In this document: positions 48,158 to 60,930 of the stretch, piece after piece | How positions within the stretch are numbered: the first letter of the stretch is position 1 | Layout: each line of letters starts with the position of its first letter | NCBI GenBank assembly: GCA_024449915.1 | Contig: JAMZAV010000633.1 | Location: 354,001 to 418,000 of the forward strand | From: Sweltsa coloradensis | Taxonomy: Eukaryota; Arthropoda; Insecta; Plecoptera; Chloroperlidae | Direction: 5' to 3' | Length of the DNA: 64,000 nucleotides | Program-made: the position numbers and the translations under genes | The notes under the pieces: generated by a model | Told to the model about the DNA's origin: nothing | What the model saw: the letters and a program-made list of their open reading frames with translations, nothing else | Databases searched by the model: none

Positions 48158-48895
48158 CTAGGAAAACGCTTAAGTCCCGCCGCGTTGATGGATGAGCGTT
48201 TTTGTAAGTTTTTTGTTTGCGTTTTTTGCGTTTGTTTGCACTTTTCCTTTGCAAGTGCTTTTTGAACATTGTAGGTGATTGTTGTCAAGTTTCTATTGTT
48301 ATTATACTTGTTAATTGGTATTTAAACCTTTATTTCTGTGGATTCTGACTGACTTTTTCAACTTTTTCTTTCAAAAGGTACTACATCACCATAACCTTAA
48401 TGTCCATGTGAATTTTGAACGTTGTAGCCCCACCCGTTTAGTCAAAATCGGCCCAAATGTGACGAAAATATCGCACTAAAAATTGAAAAACTAATATTAA
48501 AACCTTTATTTCTATGGATTCTAGCTAACTTTTTCAACTTTTTCTTTCAAAAGGTACTTCATCACCATAATATTAATGTCCATGTGAAATATGAACATTG
48601 TAGCCCCACCCGTTTGGTCAGAATCGGCCCAAATGTGACGAAAATATCGCACTAAAAATCGGAAAAAATCGTAAAAGTACGATATTCATGAGAAATATTT
48701 CTTCGATTGTACCCAAAAACAATACACCTCTAAGTTCAGAGAAAACGAAGGTCCTCTCAAAATTTCATCAAGATCGCTTATGCCGTTTGCCCGGAATCCT
48801 GCTAACAAACAGACAAAAAACAAAAAAACATTGGAGCTAAATTTTTTGGGGGTCAGTGAAATTGAAGTTTTCGCTTCGCTCGCTACGCTCATCCA
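48158..48895 (-). mobile_element. Helentron-like non-autonomous element, copy G (subfamily 2)
   Basis: On the minus strand it starts TGGATGAGCGTAGCGAGCG after a host T and ends GCGTTTTCCTAG before a host T. The inverted start GCTCATCCA and the 3' stem AACGC/GCGTT are intact, and the 3' terminus is the same as in copy C. A segment of about 125 bp is tandemly repeated inside: GCCCCACCCGTTT(A/G)GTCA and TTCTTTCAAAAGGTACT each occur twice. Its 5' end abuts the ATT microsatellite. Confidence 0.65.
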
Positions 48896-51338
<2,443 letters not shown>

Positions 51339-51376
51339 TCCCCCCCCCCACCCCCCCCCCCCCCCCCACCCACCCA
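51339..51376 (+). repeat. Poly-C tract with A interruptions
   Basis: C runs broken by A and ending in CACCCACCC. Confidence 0.95.
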
Positions 51377-52068
51377 TTGTCACGCGACAGACTAGACTCT
51401 TGGGGTATTGTTATCAAGGAGTGTATGTGGGCTAAAACCCGGTATTCGTTTACTACATTATTCAAGGAAACCTTGACAAAACCCACACTCTCAATTGCCA
51501 GTAGCTGTGATTGAGTCGGCGACCTCCCGAATCATAATGGCCTTATTGGTAGATAAGCCATCAGTAGCCGTCAAAAACCGTCACATGTTCACATCGTTTT
51601 CTTATCAGTAATCACGCTTAACAGTGCTGTAATTATTCCAAAGATTAATATGTTCCTTGTTTCTCCTAAGTTCAGAAAAATCAACTCAGAACATTCACGT
51701 ACTGTGAGCAATACGCGAGCTATTGCAACCTATTTGGGCCCCGGTATAGAATAGACCATGTAAGTCTGCTTTTCGTACGAGGAAAGTACGTCGGGCCCGC
51801 TTCACCCTGGTGCACCAAAGACCGTCACCCACGGTTTTGTCATAAAAATTGCCTTGGCTGGAAATCGAGGCTATTGCGACCTTCTCTAGACTGTGACATG
51901 GGCGAACACTGCATTAACAAAGTGTGATCGCTTTCAATCAAATCAATGCATTTACAAAGACAAGACTACTGACGGTCACCTCATTCAAACCTGCATTCGT
52001 TTGAATGAGAGATTCACGCTGGGTCACATTGACCGAGACGTATACTGATCTCGATACATTCTTTTCAG
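51377..52068. other. Unassigned, less A+T-rich sequence
   Basis: A tRNA-like relic may lie at about 51512-51560 on the minus strand (ATTCGGGAGGTC then GCCGACTC). No cloverleaf can be drawn. Confidence 0.3.
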
Positions 52069-52147
52069 TGGCAACGTTCACAGTGGGTTACCGATGATTG
52101 GTCACACCGGGCAGTGCTGTCGAATAAAGATGCCCGGTTCGCACGTG
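52069..52147 (+). pseudogene. Exon-like segment, possible Tc1-like transposase relic
   Basis: It is bounded by a good acceptor (CATTCTTTTCAG) and a consensus donor (GTAAGT). In frame from TGG it reads W-x-x-x-Q-W-V-T-D-D-W and then V-L-S-N-x-D-A-R-F. This resembles the stretch around the first catalytic Asp of Tc1-like transposases, which typically reads LFSDESRF or similar. If so, the catalytic Ser-Asp-Glu is degraded to Ser-Asn-Lys-Asp. A stop lies a short way upstream in this frame. Alternatives are a real host exon in the same frame or coincidence. Confidence 0.25.
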
Positions 52148-52350
52148 GTAAGTCAAACATAATGTGCTTAATTCTTAGGCATTATTATGAATTGCGATTC
52201 TTCTCTTACTGTTGTAAGAATGAAGAAAATAGTCACCGTTGCCTTTCACCACCAATTCGGTAAGTGCACAAAAGCTTTGAGAGAATGGAAGTTTTTGGTA
52301 GATCCTTGATAATTGTCAAGTTCAACGGATCCATTCAGATGTATAATGCA

Positions 52351-52475
52351 ACTACAATTCAGACCTTAAACTACTCGTCCTGATGGTCTAGTGGTTAAGA
52401 CGCCTGTCTAGAATGCGGGAGATCCGTGGTTCGATTCCCGGTTGGGGCGGACTTTTTTAATTTCTGAATTGTAGT
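52351..52475 (+). repeat. 13-bp perfect inverted repeat enclosing a tRNA-like gene
   Basis: ACTACAATTCAGA at 52351-52363 is matched exactly in inverse at 52463-52475. The layout and inverted words match 37921-38040. Confidence 0.85.
52377..52449 (+). tRNA. tRNA-like gene with complete cloverleaf, anticodon AGA by position
   Basis: The acceptor stem GTCCTGA/TTGGGGC pairs in all seven positions (three wobbles). The D stem GTCT/AGAC is perfect. The anticodon stem CCTGT/GCGGG (with wobbles) encloses CTAGAAT, giving anticodon AGA. The variable loop is AGATC, and the T arm CGTGG/CCCGG with loop TTCGATT pairs in three of five positions. A TTTTTT terminator starts 4 nt downstream at 52453. AGA would decode serine, but serine tRNAs have a long variable arm, so identity is doubtful. 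The A- and B-box regions resemble tRNA-Glu/Asp-type genes. Confidence 0.5.
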
Positions 52476-52710
52476 AAATGTACATAACCTTTTAAAAAAA
52501 TGAAATATATTTTCCGGATAAAGAAAGTTTCTATAGAACAGTTTGCAAGCTTAAGATACAATATTGTGATGACCGATTTTCTAAAGCGTGCGATACACGT
52601 AGAGCTTTCTCCCCAGAAGATTTCTAGACGGTGATGAGAATTCTTAAAAAGTTGAATAAGCTACACGTGTTTCAATGGCGCAAGACACACGCGAAAGAAA
52701 TCTCCACGGG
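52476..52710. other. Unassigned spacer
   Basis: Nothing recognised between the tRNA-like unit and SINE-like copy S7. Confidence 0.4.
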
Positions 52711-53008
52711 GAAATAAAGAAAGAAAGAAAAACGTATTTAGAGTCTACCCACTCAGTCACTAAATGATTTTCAGCGGAGGACCGATCAAGCCAATTCTGT
52801 AGGCGCCGATACCATCGACGAGCGAACAATGACCAACTAGAGACCGGCATATTTAAGTATGAAACACCGATCAATCAAGCTGGACATGATTCCACCCGCA
52901 GACAGTGGCCATTTCGGAACAACATAAGAATTGTGTATTATGTGCCTACCGCGTTTACACATTTTTAAGCCAAGTCACCACATCACAAGACAAAAATTGA
53001 CAGTTTAG
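52711..53008 (-). mobile_element. SINE-like element S7
   Basis: On the minus strand it keeps the body (GATTGACAGT-like start, AGTCACC, GGTAGGCACATAATACACAA, GATCGGTGTTTC, CCGGTCTCTAGTTGG, TCGATGGTATCGG) and the 3' stem-loop region CTGAAAATCATTTAGTGACT followed by GAGTGGGTAGACTC and a tail. Quite diverged. It directly abuts the LINE fragment on the opposite strand. Confidence 0.65.
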
Positions 53009-53011
53009 ACT

Positions 53012-53416
53012 TTAGAGCGACTCCAGCAGCGGTTTGTTAAATGGTTGTCACATCATAGCGATCCTACATTTGTGTACCACAGAAGGAATTATGAACAATT
53101 ATGTGTGGACTTGCGCTTGCAGTCGCTCTGTGGTAGGAGGCAGACTGCTGACCTCGTGTTTTTAAAAAAGATTTTAACCAATGGGGTCGATTGCCCAGAT
53201 GTTTTACAGTTAATTAATTTTAATGTGCCTGTTCGTAGGACAAGACGTACTTATTTATTTTATCCTCCTAAGGCTAGGATTGATTTGTATAAATACTCAT
53301 ATTTGCCTAGAGTGCTGACCAATTTTAATAACCTTTCAGGCAGTAGAAATGACTTTGATTTAGATCTTTTTAATGACTCAACTTTTACTTTTAAGAAAAA
53401 GTGTTGTTTGTTGTAG
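53012..53416 (+). pseudogene. Non-LTR retrotransposon ORF2, carboxy-terminal fragment
   Basis: The frame runs from a stop at 53006 to TAG at 53414-53416. It has the conserved layout of the region after the reverse transcriptase domain in Jockey/CR1/I-type LINEs: LERLQQRFVKW, then RRQTADLVFLKKIL, N-G, C-P, LLxxINF-like LQLINFNVPVRR, TR and finally YLPRVLTNFNNLSG. It is 5'-truncated, as LINE copies usually are, and the reverse transcriptase catalytic core is missing. The 3' untranslated region resumes after a Helentron-like insertion at 53438-54150. The exact clade cannot be fixed from this piece. Confidence 0.85.
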
Positions 53417-53437
53417 GGCAAATGTGTCTTATATTAT

Positions 53438-53520
53438 TAAGCGAGCGAAGCGAGCGTTTCCATTTGACTCTGCCGGAAAAATTAGTCACTGGTTTTGTTT
53501 TTTTTTTTGTTTGTTTGTTT

Positions 53521-53555
<35 letters not shown>

Positions 53556-54150
53556 TATGTCTCGCGATAACGTTCGAACGGAGGCTCGGATCGAGTTGAA
53601 ATTTTGACCATCCGCAAGCTTTGTTCTCGATTGAATGCCATTAGTTTTGTGGCAAAATCGTTCAAAAAGTTAAAAAGTTACATTAAAGTTAATCGAAAGT
53701 TTTTTTTTTCAAACTAACCGGCGACAAAATCTGAGATAGCCAAATCATTTAGAATGTCCGTCCGGTCAAGAATATGTAAATTTTATTTTGATCCGATAAG
53801 TAGTGTAGATGGAAATTACATTATAACAAAAGTAACGTTGCCATGGCAACGAAAAGACGCGCGAAGTTTCTATCTAATACACTGCCACCTAGAAGTAATC
53901 AAAATACTTTCGAGAAAGCAGTCTTTTATTTGTCACCAAAGAGTTTAAATAGTTTTCCCAAGGAGTCAAGGTCCTCTAGATGGCGGTGGATTTTATCCAC
54001 AAAGTAAAGGTTTTCACACACGGGTTTACCCAAATACCTTGGCAATAATAAATAATATTGGAAACGCAAACGCCATAAATTTTATGTGCAATGTGGGTCT
54101 TGCTATAGCACGTGCTCGCTTATCAACGCGTCCAACTGAGCGTTTCCTAG
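53438..54150 (+). mobile_element. Helentron-like non-autonomous element, copy H (third subfamily)
   Basis: Starts TAAGCGAGCGAAGCGAGCG after a host T and ends GCGTTTCCTAG before a host T. The 5' word TAAGCGAGC recurs inverted as GCTCGCTTA at 54114-54122, 28 nt before the end. The 3' stem AACGC (54125-54129) pairs with GCGTT (54140-54144). The 5' end and interior differ wholly from the other copies, while the last 30 nt follow the same pattern. It splits the LINE 3' untranslated region, giving a clean insertion. The poly-T run at 53521-53554 is internal. Confidence 0.65.
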
Positions 54151-54300
54151 TATTAACTGTAGGTCCTATGTGTATTTTCTGTTTCAGGTTTGTTAGGTTG
54201 TTGATGTTATGTTGTTTTTATTATATCCTAGTATTGCTGGTTGTAAAACTGTTCTGGAATAAATAAATAATAAATAAATAATAAATAAATAAATAAATAA
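54151..54300 (+). mobile_element. LINE 3' untranslated region and tail
   Basis: After the insertion, sequence resumes to TGTAAAACTGTTCTGGAATA followed by a (TAAA)n-type run at 54257-54300, the expected 3' end of the LINE whose ORF stops at 53416. Confidence 0.6.
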
Positions 54301-54356
54301 GAACAATAAACTTAAGCCACATCATACACATTAATAAACTTAAGTTAATAAAATTC

Positions 54357-54432
54357 TGCCTAAATCGGGAATCGAACTCTGGATCCTCTGCATTGGATGC
54401 ATAACATCTAACCACAAGACCAACGAGCCACA
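54357..54432 (-). repeat. tRNA-like sequence (SINE head type)
   Basis: On the minus strand TTGGTCTTGTGGTTAGATG and GAGTTCGATTCC are A- and B-box-like. The anticodon arm TATGC/GCAGA encloses ATCCAAT (CCA by position), as in the heads at 22834 and 23088. Downstream there is no SINE body, only A+T-rich DNA and the TAAA run. Confidence 0.55.
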
Positions 54433-55731
54433 CAAATCTTACACGGCTTAATTTGCCGTCTAGAATCTTCGTGTATCGAACGATATTGTTCCTTTTCTTG
54501 TTCAGTCAAAAACATTCCTTTGTTCTCCTTCATTATTCAAGACAAGTGGTGAATTTGAGGCAGTCGTACCAATTACGCGCAAAATAGTGGGCTTGCCCCT
54601 CGAGTACATCAATTTTGTTTTTGAGTGACATTTTGATTTATTGTTATTGCGGTTCGCCGCCAAGAAAGAAAGCATGTGGTCTCGCGCCTTTTCCTGTGGG
54701 CAACACAACCGTCTTGTCAGTGCTCCTTTGCGTAACTGTGAAACATGGTTGATATTGCGTCAACAAAATCTTGTTTGTAAACGCATACCATTTATAGCGT
54801 TTTGAAATGTTATAAAAAATTATTGATGTAATGTTGTCTATCAGTAAGAATTTAAAAATATGTGGTTTGCTTTATTTTCATTAAATTTTAATTTTTAATT
54901 GTATTACTACTGTATTACTATTCAATTAAGCAATACAAAACATTATATCATGATTGCAATAAAAGAAATATCACACAATATACCAAACAATGTTGCGTTA
55001 AATTATGAGTTTGACTGTTCACTTTGAATCATTATAATCTAACTCCCGATTAAGGCATAAAGCTCATTGAAAGATATGCATGAAAGTTTAGCACACCGTT
55101 TTATAAGCTTCATTTATTTATTCTTTATTACCATGTACAATGATTAAGTTTGATCAAAAGGAATCTCACAACGAGCTTTGATAATATTTTGTTAGCAAGT
55201 TAATCGATAATTGTGTCTTTCGAACAGTAAAAAAAAATCTTTGTATATTTATTTATTCTTATTGACAAACATTGACGACAAGTCTAATCCAGAAAATGTA
55301 TCTGTCACGATGCAAAAACCTGGATAACAATACACCACTTTAAAAATGTAATGTATCGTATCAAGGCATCTCACAAAAAGTTGGCTTAAATCTCCTTCTA
55401 ACTTTCGTTTTTGGAGCTAAATGTTGGAATTGACTGGAAAGTAAAGTACCAGTTAATCGGATCATTTTTAAGTAGCTTTAAAAATTTCCTTCTTCTCATT
55501 GTGATATCAATCCTTTTCACAAATGTCTGTACTAGACCTAGATTTTTAAAACTGAGCTCTTGACGGAAAATCTTTATAATATCAAAACTAAAGGGGACAA
55601 CGTTACTCGGTGAGTGAGTGTTTGCCATCTATTACCCTTCTAAGTTTGCATGGTGAGGCTAAGATATAAACATTTGAGCCTTATTGTGGCTGCCTCAAGT
55701 TTTGAAGCATTTAGAAATAAGTATCTGATAA
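54433..55731. other. Unassigned sequence
   Basis: An ATG-initiated 76-codon minus frame at 55398-55628 has no recognised domain and is not called. Confidence 0.4.
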
Positions 55732-55963
55732 TTAGGGAGCGAAGCGCTCCCATGTATGCCTTACTTTTCTGTCAGTCTGTGTTTGTCACGTCTCACGGTA
55801 AAACCGAACACGAACTCCGATTGACATGCTCTCTTTTCTTTTCTTTTCTTTTCTTTTCACCGATTATGATGGATGATAGGGATGTTTTTAGGACCCCAAG
55901 AGTCAAGAGGATGCAGTTATAGTCACCTGAACTTGACATAGAAATACCCGGCACCTCCACCAA
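55732..55963 (+). mobile_element. Short CCCGGC-ended element, copy M2
   Basis: It starts TTAGGGAGCGAAGCGCTCCC, a self-complementary end, and continues with CTGTCAGTCTGTGTTTGTCA, CGTCTCACGGTAAAACCGAA and CACGA. It ends with CCCGGCACCTCCACCAA. An inner (TTTTC)n run lies at 55833-55858. It parallels the copies at 57897 and 42268. Confidence 0.65.
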
Positions 55964-56929
55964 CAACGTGAATGGCGGACAGAAACGTACTATTATTTCC
56001 CTTCTGTATTCTTCTACAACGATAATATGTTGATGAAGTAGCATCGCTTCTTCTTTTGAGTACTCATCTCATATACCCGTGCTTGGTTCAGATTCTATTA
56101 TGTAAGCATTTTATACTGTAACCAGATGAGCGTAGACTGAGAATGTTGGAATATGTATGAAAGTTGAAATATTATATAATATTATATACAGTTTAAATGC
56201 GGGCTGAAAAGGTCATGCAATCTTTTATCTGTTTGTTTACATAATTAAAGCCACTGTGACAGGTGACACACCTACATAGGCAGGTAGCCCTTGTTATATA
56301 TCTACACCTACAGGTGAGTGTAGGCCTTGGTGTTGTAAGTTGTAGGCAGATGTCCGAGAGTACGAAAAATAGGGAGAGATGCTTCTGAATCAACACATAC
56401 AAAAATCATTTCGTGAAGCGTTGATCTCAAGAACTGCCTTTTGAGTGGAGCTATCTCTGTCCCCGTTCCCCTAGTTTTCATTGTGGGTGTAGGGACTCGA
56501 CACACGCACGCACAGACGGGCAGAAGTGATGCGTATTGGTGAGATTTGCTCTCTTATCATCTAAGTAAATTTATTTCGATGCAAAAATTATGTTTTACCT
56601 GTCGAAAACTAAATATAATGATACTTATATGAGTTTTGATATTCGCGCCCATTATTTAGTAAAAATACAAACATTTATTTATAAAATAGTTCAACCTTTT
56701 AGATACCTGATTTATTTATATAACATACGAATATTGACTCAAATTCTTTACTTTTACAGCTACAAATTAACTGCACTACTATGAATTTCCCACCTTCGAC
56801 CACCGAATTCAACAAAATACGTTGCTGTCTCGAATAACCTTGCTGCTAAAAGGGTAGATGGAACTCGTTGAATATCTCACACACTAGTCTAAAGAACGTG
56901 TCGCCTCACTCTGCTGCCAGTTCTAATGA
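55964..56929. other. Unassigned sequence
   Basis: CACACGCACGCACAGACGGG and AGAAGTGATG at 56500-56530 echo the 5' part of the short element family on the minus strand. Otherwise nothing. Confidence 0.35.
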
Positions 56930-57080
56930 GTCTAGCGTCGCTTCCTAGTAGCGGAGCGTCCCGGGCCAGCCTTGGGCCGACGCTTGAGACGGCCGACGCC
57001 GCGCCCTCATTTCACGCACGCGAGACAAACGGGCATTTATAGTCACGGCCGCGCCGCTCGGCGCATGCGTACACCTACGT
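56930..57080. promoter_or_regulatory. CpG-rich island with NRF1-like site
   Basis: About 150 bp are strikingly G+C- and CpG-rich against A+T-rich flanks, with CCGGGCC, GGCCGACGCCGCGCCC and GGCCGCGCCGCTCGG. GCGCATGCG at 57061-57069 matches the palindromic core of the NRF1 site, usual in animal housekeeping promoters. No first exon can be placed. A promoter is an inference. Confidence 0.35.
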
Positions 57081-57896
57081 TAGACTTCTGTCAGATAGAT
57101 ATAGTTTTATCGAATCTGATTGGACTATTAAATTACATTTCTCTGGCAGTGCCCAGTTGATTGTGATAAGAAGCACTTTTAAAATATTGGCAGAATCGTT
57201 CACATAATGTTTTTCGTTTATTCCTTATTTGAAAAGACCTTGGCAATTTCTTACGTTGAACAATTATTCAATTATGTTGTCTCTCTGATCTCTTCATATT
57301 ATCACACATCGTCTTTACACATTTACTTTATTAAAACACTCGTCACTAAAATGACTATAGACATAACCGAACGAGACTACTCTTTAAAGCACTCACAATT
57401 AATTATAATGTAACTTGTGTTTACATCTATCTTGTAGTCGTGTTGTCGTGTTTGTTTATGACAAGTGCTCAATATACAAGAAATTAGTGCTATGTGTTTA
57501 GTATTGTTTTGAAGATTCGTTTCCAAGACTAAATTGTCGCGTTTCTTCATTTTGAAATGTAAATGGGAGAAATAATTATTCTGAGATTATTTTGTGGAGC
57601 CTTCGATGATCGAATTATGTATATGATATAATTTTCTAGATTTAGGCCTAGATCACGTACATAAAATTTAAACAACACATTTTGTTGGCGTTTCGAAGTT
57701 ATTGCACTCCGTTTTTCCGGAACTGGTTACTATAGCACATGCACAAACACACCTGAAAAGTTTTGAAAAGGAAGGAGGCAATTTCTACAAAATGTCAAAT
57801 TTATTTTTGAATGTTCAATTATATTGAGATATTATGGTCAATGACAAAAAACCTTTTGGTTATAAACGTAGTCAACACCAAAAAATAAGATCCAAA
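57081..57896. other. Unassigned sequence
   Basis: A+T-rich, no gene recognised. Confidence 0.4.
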
Positions 57897-58220
57897 TTAG
57901 GGACCGAAACTTATAAATGTGCATCACTTTTCTCTCCGTCCGTCTGTCCGTGTATAACGTCTCACGACTAAACCGAACACGACGTCTGATCATGGACTTA
58001 TAATAGTAAATCCATTCTGATTGACACGCGTTATTTGTTTTGCAATGCCCTTCAACAAGGATGATAGAGAATGTTCTGGGTGGCCCTAGGGTTAAGAAGT
58101 TGGGGTGGCTAGCCTCCCAGAAAGTTTGAAAATGCATGTTCCTCCATAAATAACTACAATAACACGCGATGAACATTTTTTAATTTGTAGGCTTGGTCAT
58201 ACCCGGCGCCTCCACCAAAA
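57897..58220 (+). mobile_element. Short CCCGGC-ended element, copy M3
   Basis: It starts TTAGGGACCGAAAC and continues through CATCACTTTTCTCTCCGTCC, AACGTCTCACGACTAAACCG, GATTGACACGCG, ATTTGTTTTGCAATGCCCTT and GGCTAGCCTCCC. It ends ACCCGGCGCCTCCACCAAAA. This is the most complete plus-strand copy. Confidence 0.7.
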
Positions 58221-60854
58221 GAATCCTTGAATTATATAATATGTCCGTGCGTGTCTCTATTTTTATTACCTTAGCTCTAAGAGACCGTGCTTAAATTCTC
58301 CAACGCCTTAGTTTGGCTTAAGAGCCGCTGAGAGCAAAGCGTAGAACAGCTATTTGCTAACGATGCAGCAGAAAGTGACCGTACAACGTGTGTATAGGTT
58401 TTCTGTCGCGCAGCGTCATTCGCTTCAAAGACATAAAAGACTTTCCGACCATTGCGCTACTCTGTTTCGCCCAGATGTAATTGTTACAATGTTGTTCTCA
58501 TATTCATACCCAAATTAGGTGGCTTTACAAACTCCCTCTCCCACCCTAATTAAACCCAGTGGCAAACTATATTGGCTCACGACATTATCTCGGACAATGT
58601 CGTCGAATGTCGTGTCGAAGACCAAAACGGAATATCTTTTGTGGGCATATTCTAGGAATTAAAAGGGAACGATGACGGAACCACTGTCAACTGCGGGATA
58701 TTATTGCTTGAATTGCTTTTATGAAACTTGTTGATTGCTTAGTGTTTAGACTTAGAGAAACTTGTACGGTGGTAGGGGACGGGGTTATGTCTAGTTTCAT
58801 TTGTGCAAGTTCCTCGTGGATGTCTATAGTATGATACCAAAGCATTGATTATAGTAAGTAAATGTTTATTTAAATGTTATGTTAAACAGCTTTTTTTTGC
58901 CCATACATATATTTAACATTGCTTTTAGTCTTGATCCTTGTTAGACTTTGATATGTATAAAGTATATAATAAAATGTTTATATTAAATTTCAAACATGAT
59001 ACATACTTTAAATTGAACTATAAACATATTAAATCACAATCATGTACATGCTGTGTTGGTGTTAGTGAAGGACAACACGTTAATGGTAATTCCGCGAAGC
59101 CTCCAAACAACACGTACCAGCGTTACGTGTATACCTGGTCTACCTACTACACGGCTCTTTCTGAACGCGATGCCGTGACTTGTATTGTGTGGCGTGTCGC
59201 ATTATATTATTGTCAGTCCGCCTTCCTCTCGTATCAAATCCTTGTCAAATTAGCAAACAATGAATTAATTACGACAGTGGCTCGTCGAGCTAATTTTTTT
59301 ATATTATCACCTAGTTGGCAATTTGTGTATCAATCACTAATTTCAAATCTACATTGTATTCAACAGGAACGTTTTTTAATTTTGTAATTGAAATAATGTA
59401 AATCATTGGATTTTAATATCCCATATTTCACTTTTCAGTATGACCTCTTCGCAACACATCGCTTTAGTTTGACAGGTTGTTAGTTCGATACAGTCATTGG
59501 TAATCCTGTCTGAAGGTTTCTCCCAAGTTTTTTTTGTCATCCTTGGTAGATCAGTTTCTTAACTGAATAGGATATACGTTAAATAAATATATAGCCGAAT
59601 GCTGGGAACAAGTCCTACTGACAGCCAACCGGCATTCCTTCCTATAACTATCGAAACACACTATAATAAATATTTAGTCGTTTAGTTAGTGAAAAAGATC
59701 ACAACAAATAAAACGGCTATGTAGGGCTTACCCTACAGCAAACAATTCTATGGACAGCTTAACAGTATTTTAAATATATGAATTTATTGCTTTTTTTATC
59801 GATTCAAGATCAAGTAAATTATCATAAAATTACCACTTATTGTTATTTTGTTCGTCGTATATCTGCATGATCCCATCGATATAATTTAAATAATATGTTT
59901 ATTGCAATTATTACGACCACATCTGATTCGTTCGTGATCAATTCAGTGAATAAATTATATAGATAATATTGTACTACGCAATTCGAGAAAATAAAGTGAA
60001 TCGAACCATTGCTTAGAATCTTTTACTATGTTTGCATGTAGTTTGAAAATATTTCGACTTCATTCAAGTCGATATAACGATACGTTTACAAATACAGATC
60101 TGAAAAAGTTCTCAAACTTATTGTGTATAAACACTAAGAACATAATTTAGAATAACACAATCACGTTATTTTCATAACCTAAAATTTCCCCTTGACGAGC
60201 GTTGTGATTGCTGCGTAGTGTATACATGGAAGTCAAATTATGGGTATGACTAAAACCGATCCAAACCTAATTTCGAAGCGTGTACATGCAGTTTTGAAAA
60301 CTCAAACGTTTTGAAATCGATTACAAACCTGTATGCAAACGTTGGAATTCCGTCTAGTGGAGAAGTCTACTAAATCAAGCAGAAGTCATTTTATCATGAC
60401 CACGTAGTTTAATGAGTGTTGAAGAAGATCATTTGTTGACTCTGGGAGATTGCAATTTTTAAGCGCATCGTTTGAACGTGTGTGTTATAGAAAGACGCTC
60501 CCTTTACTGGACAAAGTGGTGTGCTGTCATTCAGTTCTCAAGTATGTGCACCCAACCATTGATGCACCTCCAAGCTATGCATATTCTATCACCTTCACTT
60601 GCATCTTACTTCTATTATTAATAGCCTTAAATTCTGTGTTTAAAGAAGCATGCTTTACTTCGGCTTGCAAATACCTTATAGCAAATACCTTATTTTGTAA
60701 TGCATGTTAGTGCTGTTTAGAGTTCTGATTTTCATATATTTTACAAACCTTAATATGAAAGTATGCGTTATTTTAATTAATAAAATGACACAATCTTAAA
60801 ACGTGAGTGACCAATGCACCACATAATGACCCAATGACTACTGCACGTTGACAC
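58221..60854. other. Unassigned sequence
   Basis: The 149-codon frame at 58938-59387 opens at TTG, is rich in Tyr, Asn and Lys as expected of A+T-rich DNA, and shows no family motif. Confidence 0.35.
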
Positions 60855-60930
60855 AGTGTTGATTAATGTCCATCCACTAAAAATCAGTTATGGGACTTAC
60901 CGACTGAGTTGGGAGACTCTTAGTACGTAA
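60855..60930 (+). mobile_element. SINE-like fragment S8
   Basis: TCCACTAAAAATCAGTTATG and ACTGAGTTGGGAGACTCTTA follow the SINE 3' stem-loop with a small insertion. Only this terminus remains. Confidence 0.55.

Noticed and set aside
56936..56955. GCGTCGCTTCCTAG followed by T as a Helentron-like 3' end
   Set aside because: It lacks the AACGC arm and the inverted start word, and sits in the CpG-rich island.
58938..59387. 149-codon open frame
   Set aside because: TTG opening and Tyr/Asn/Lys-rich composition fit A+T-rich non-coding DNA, with no family motif.
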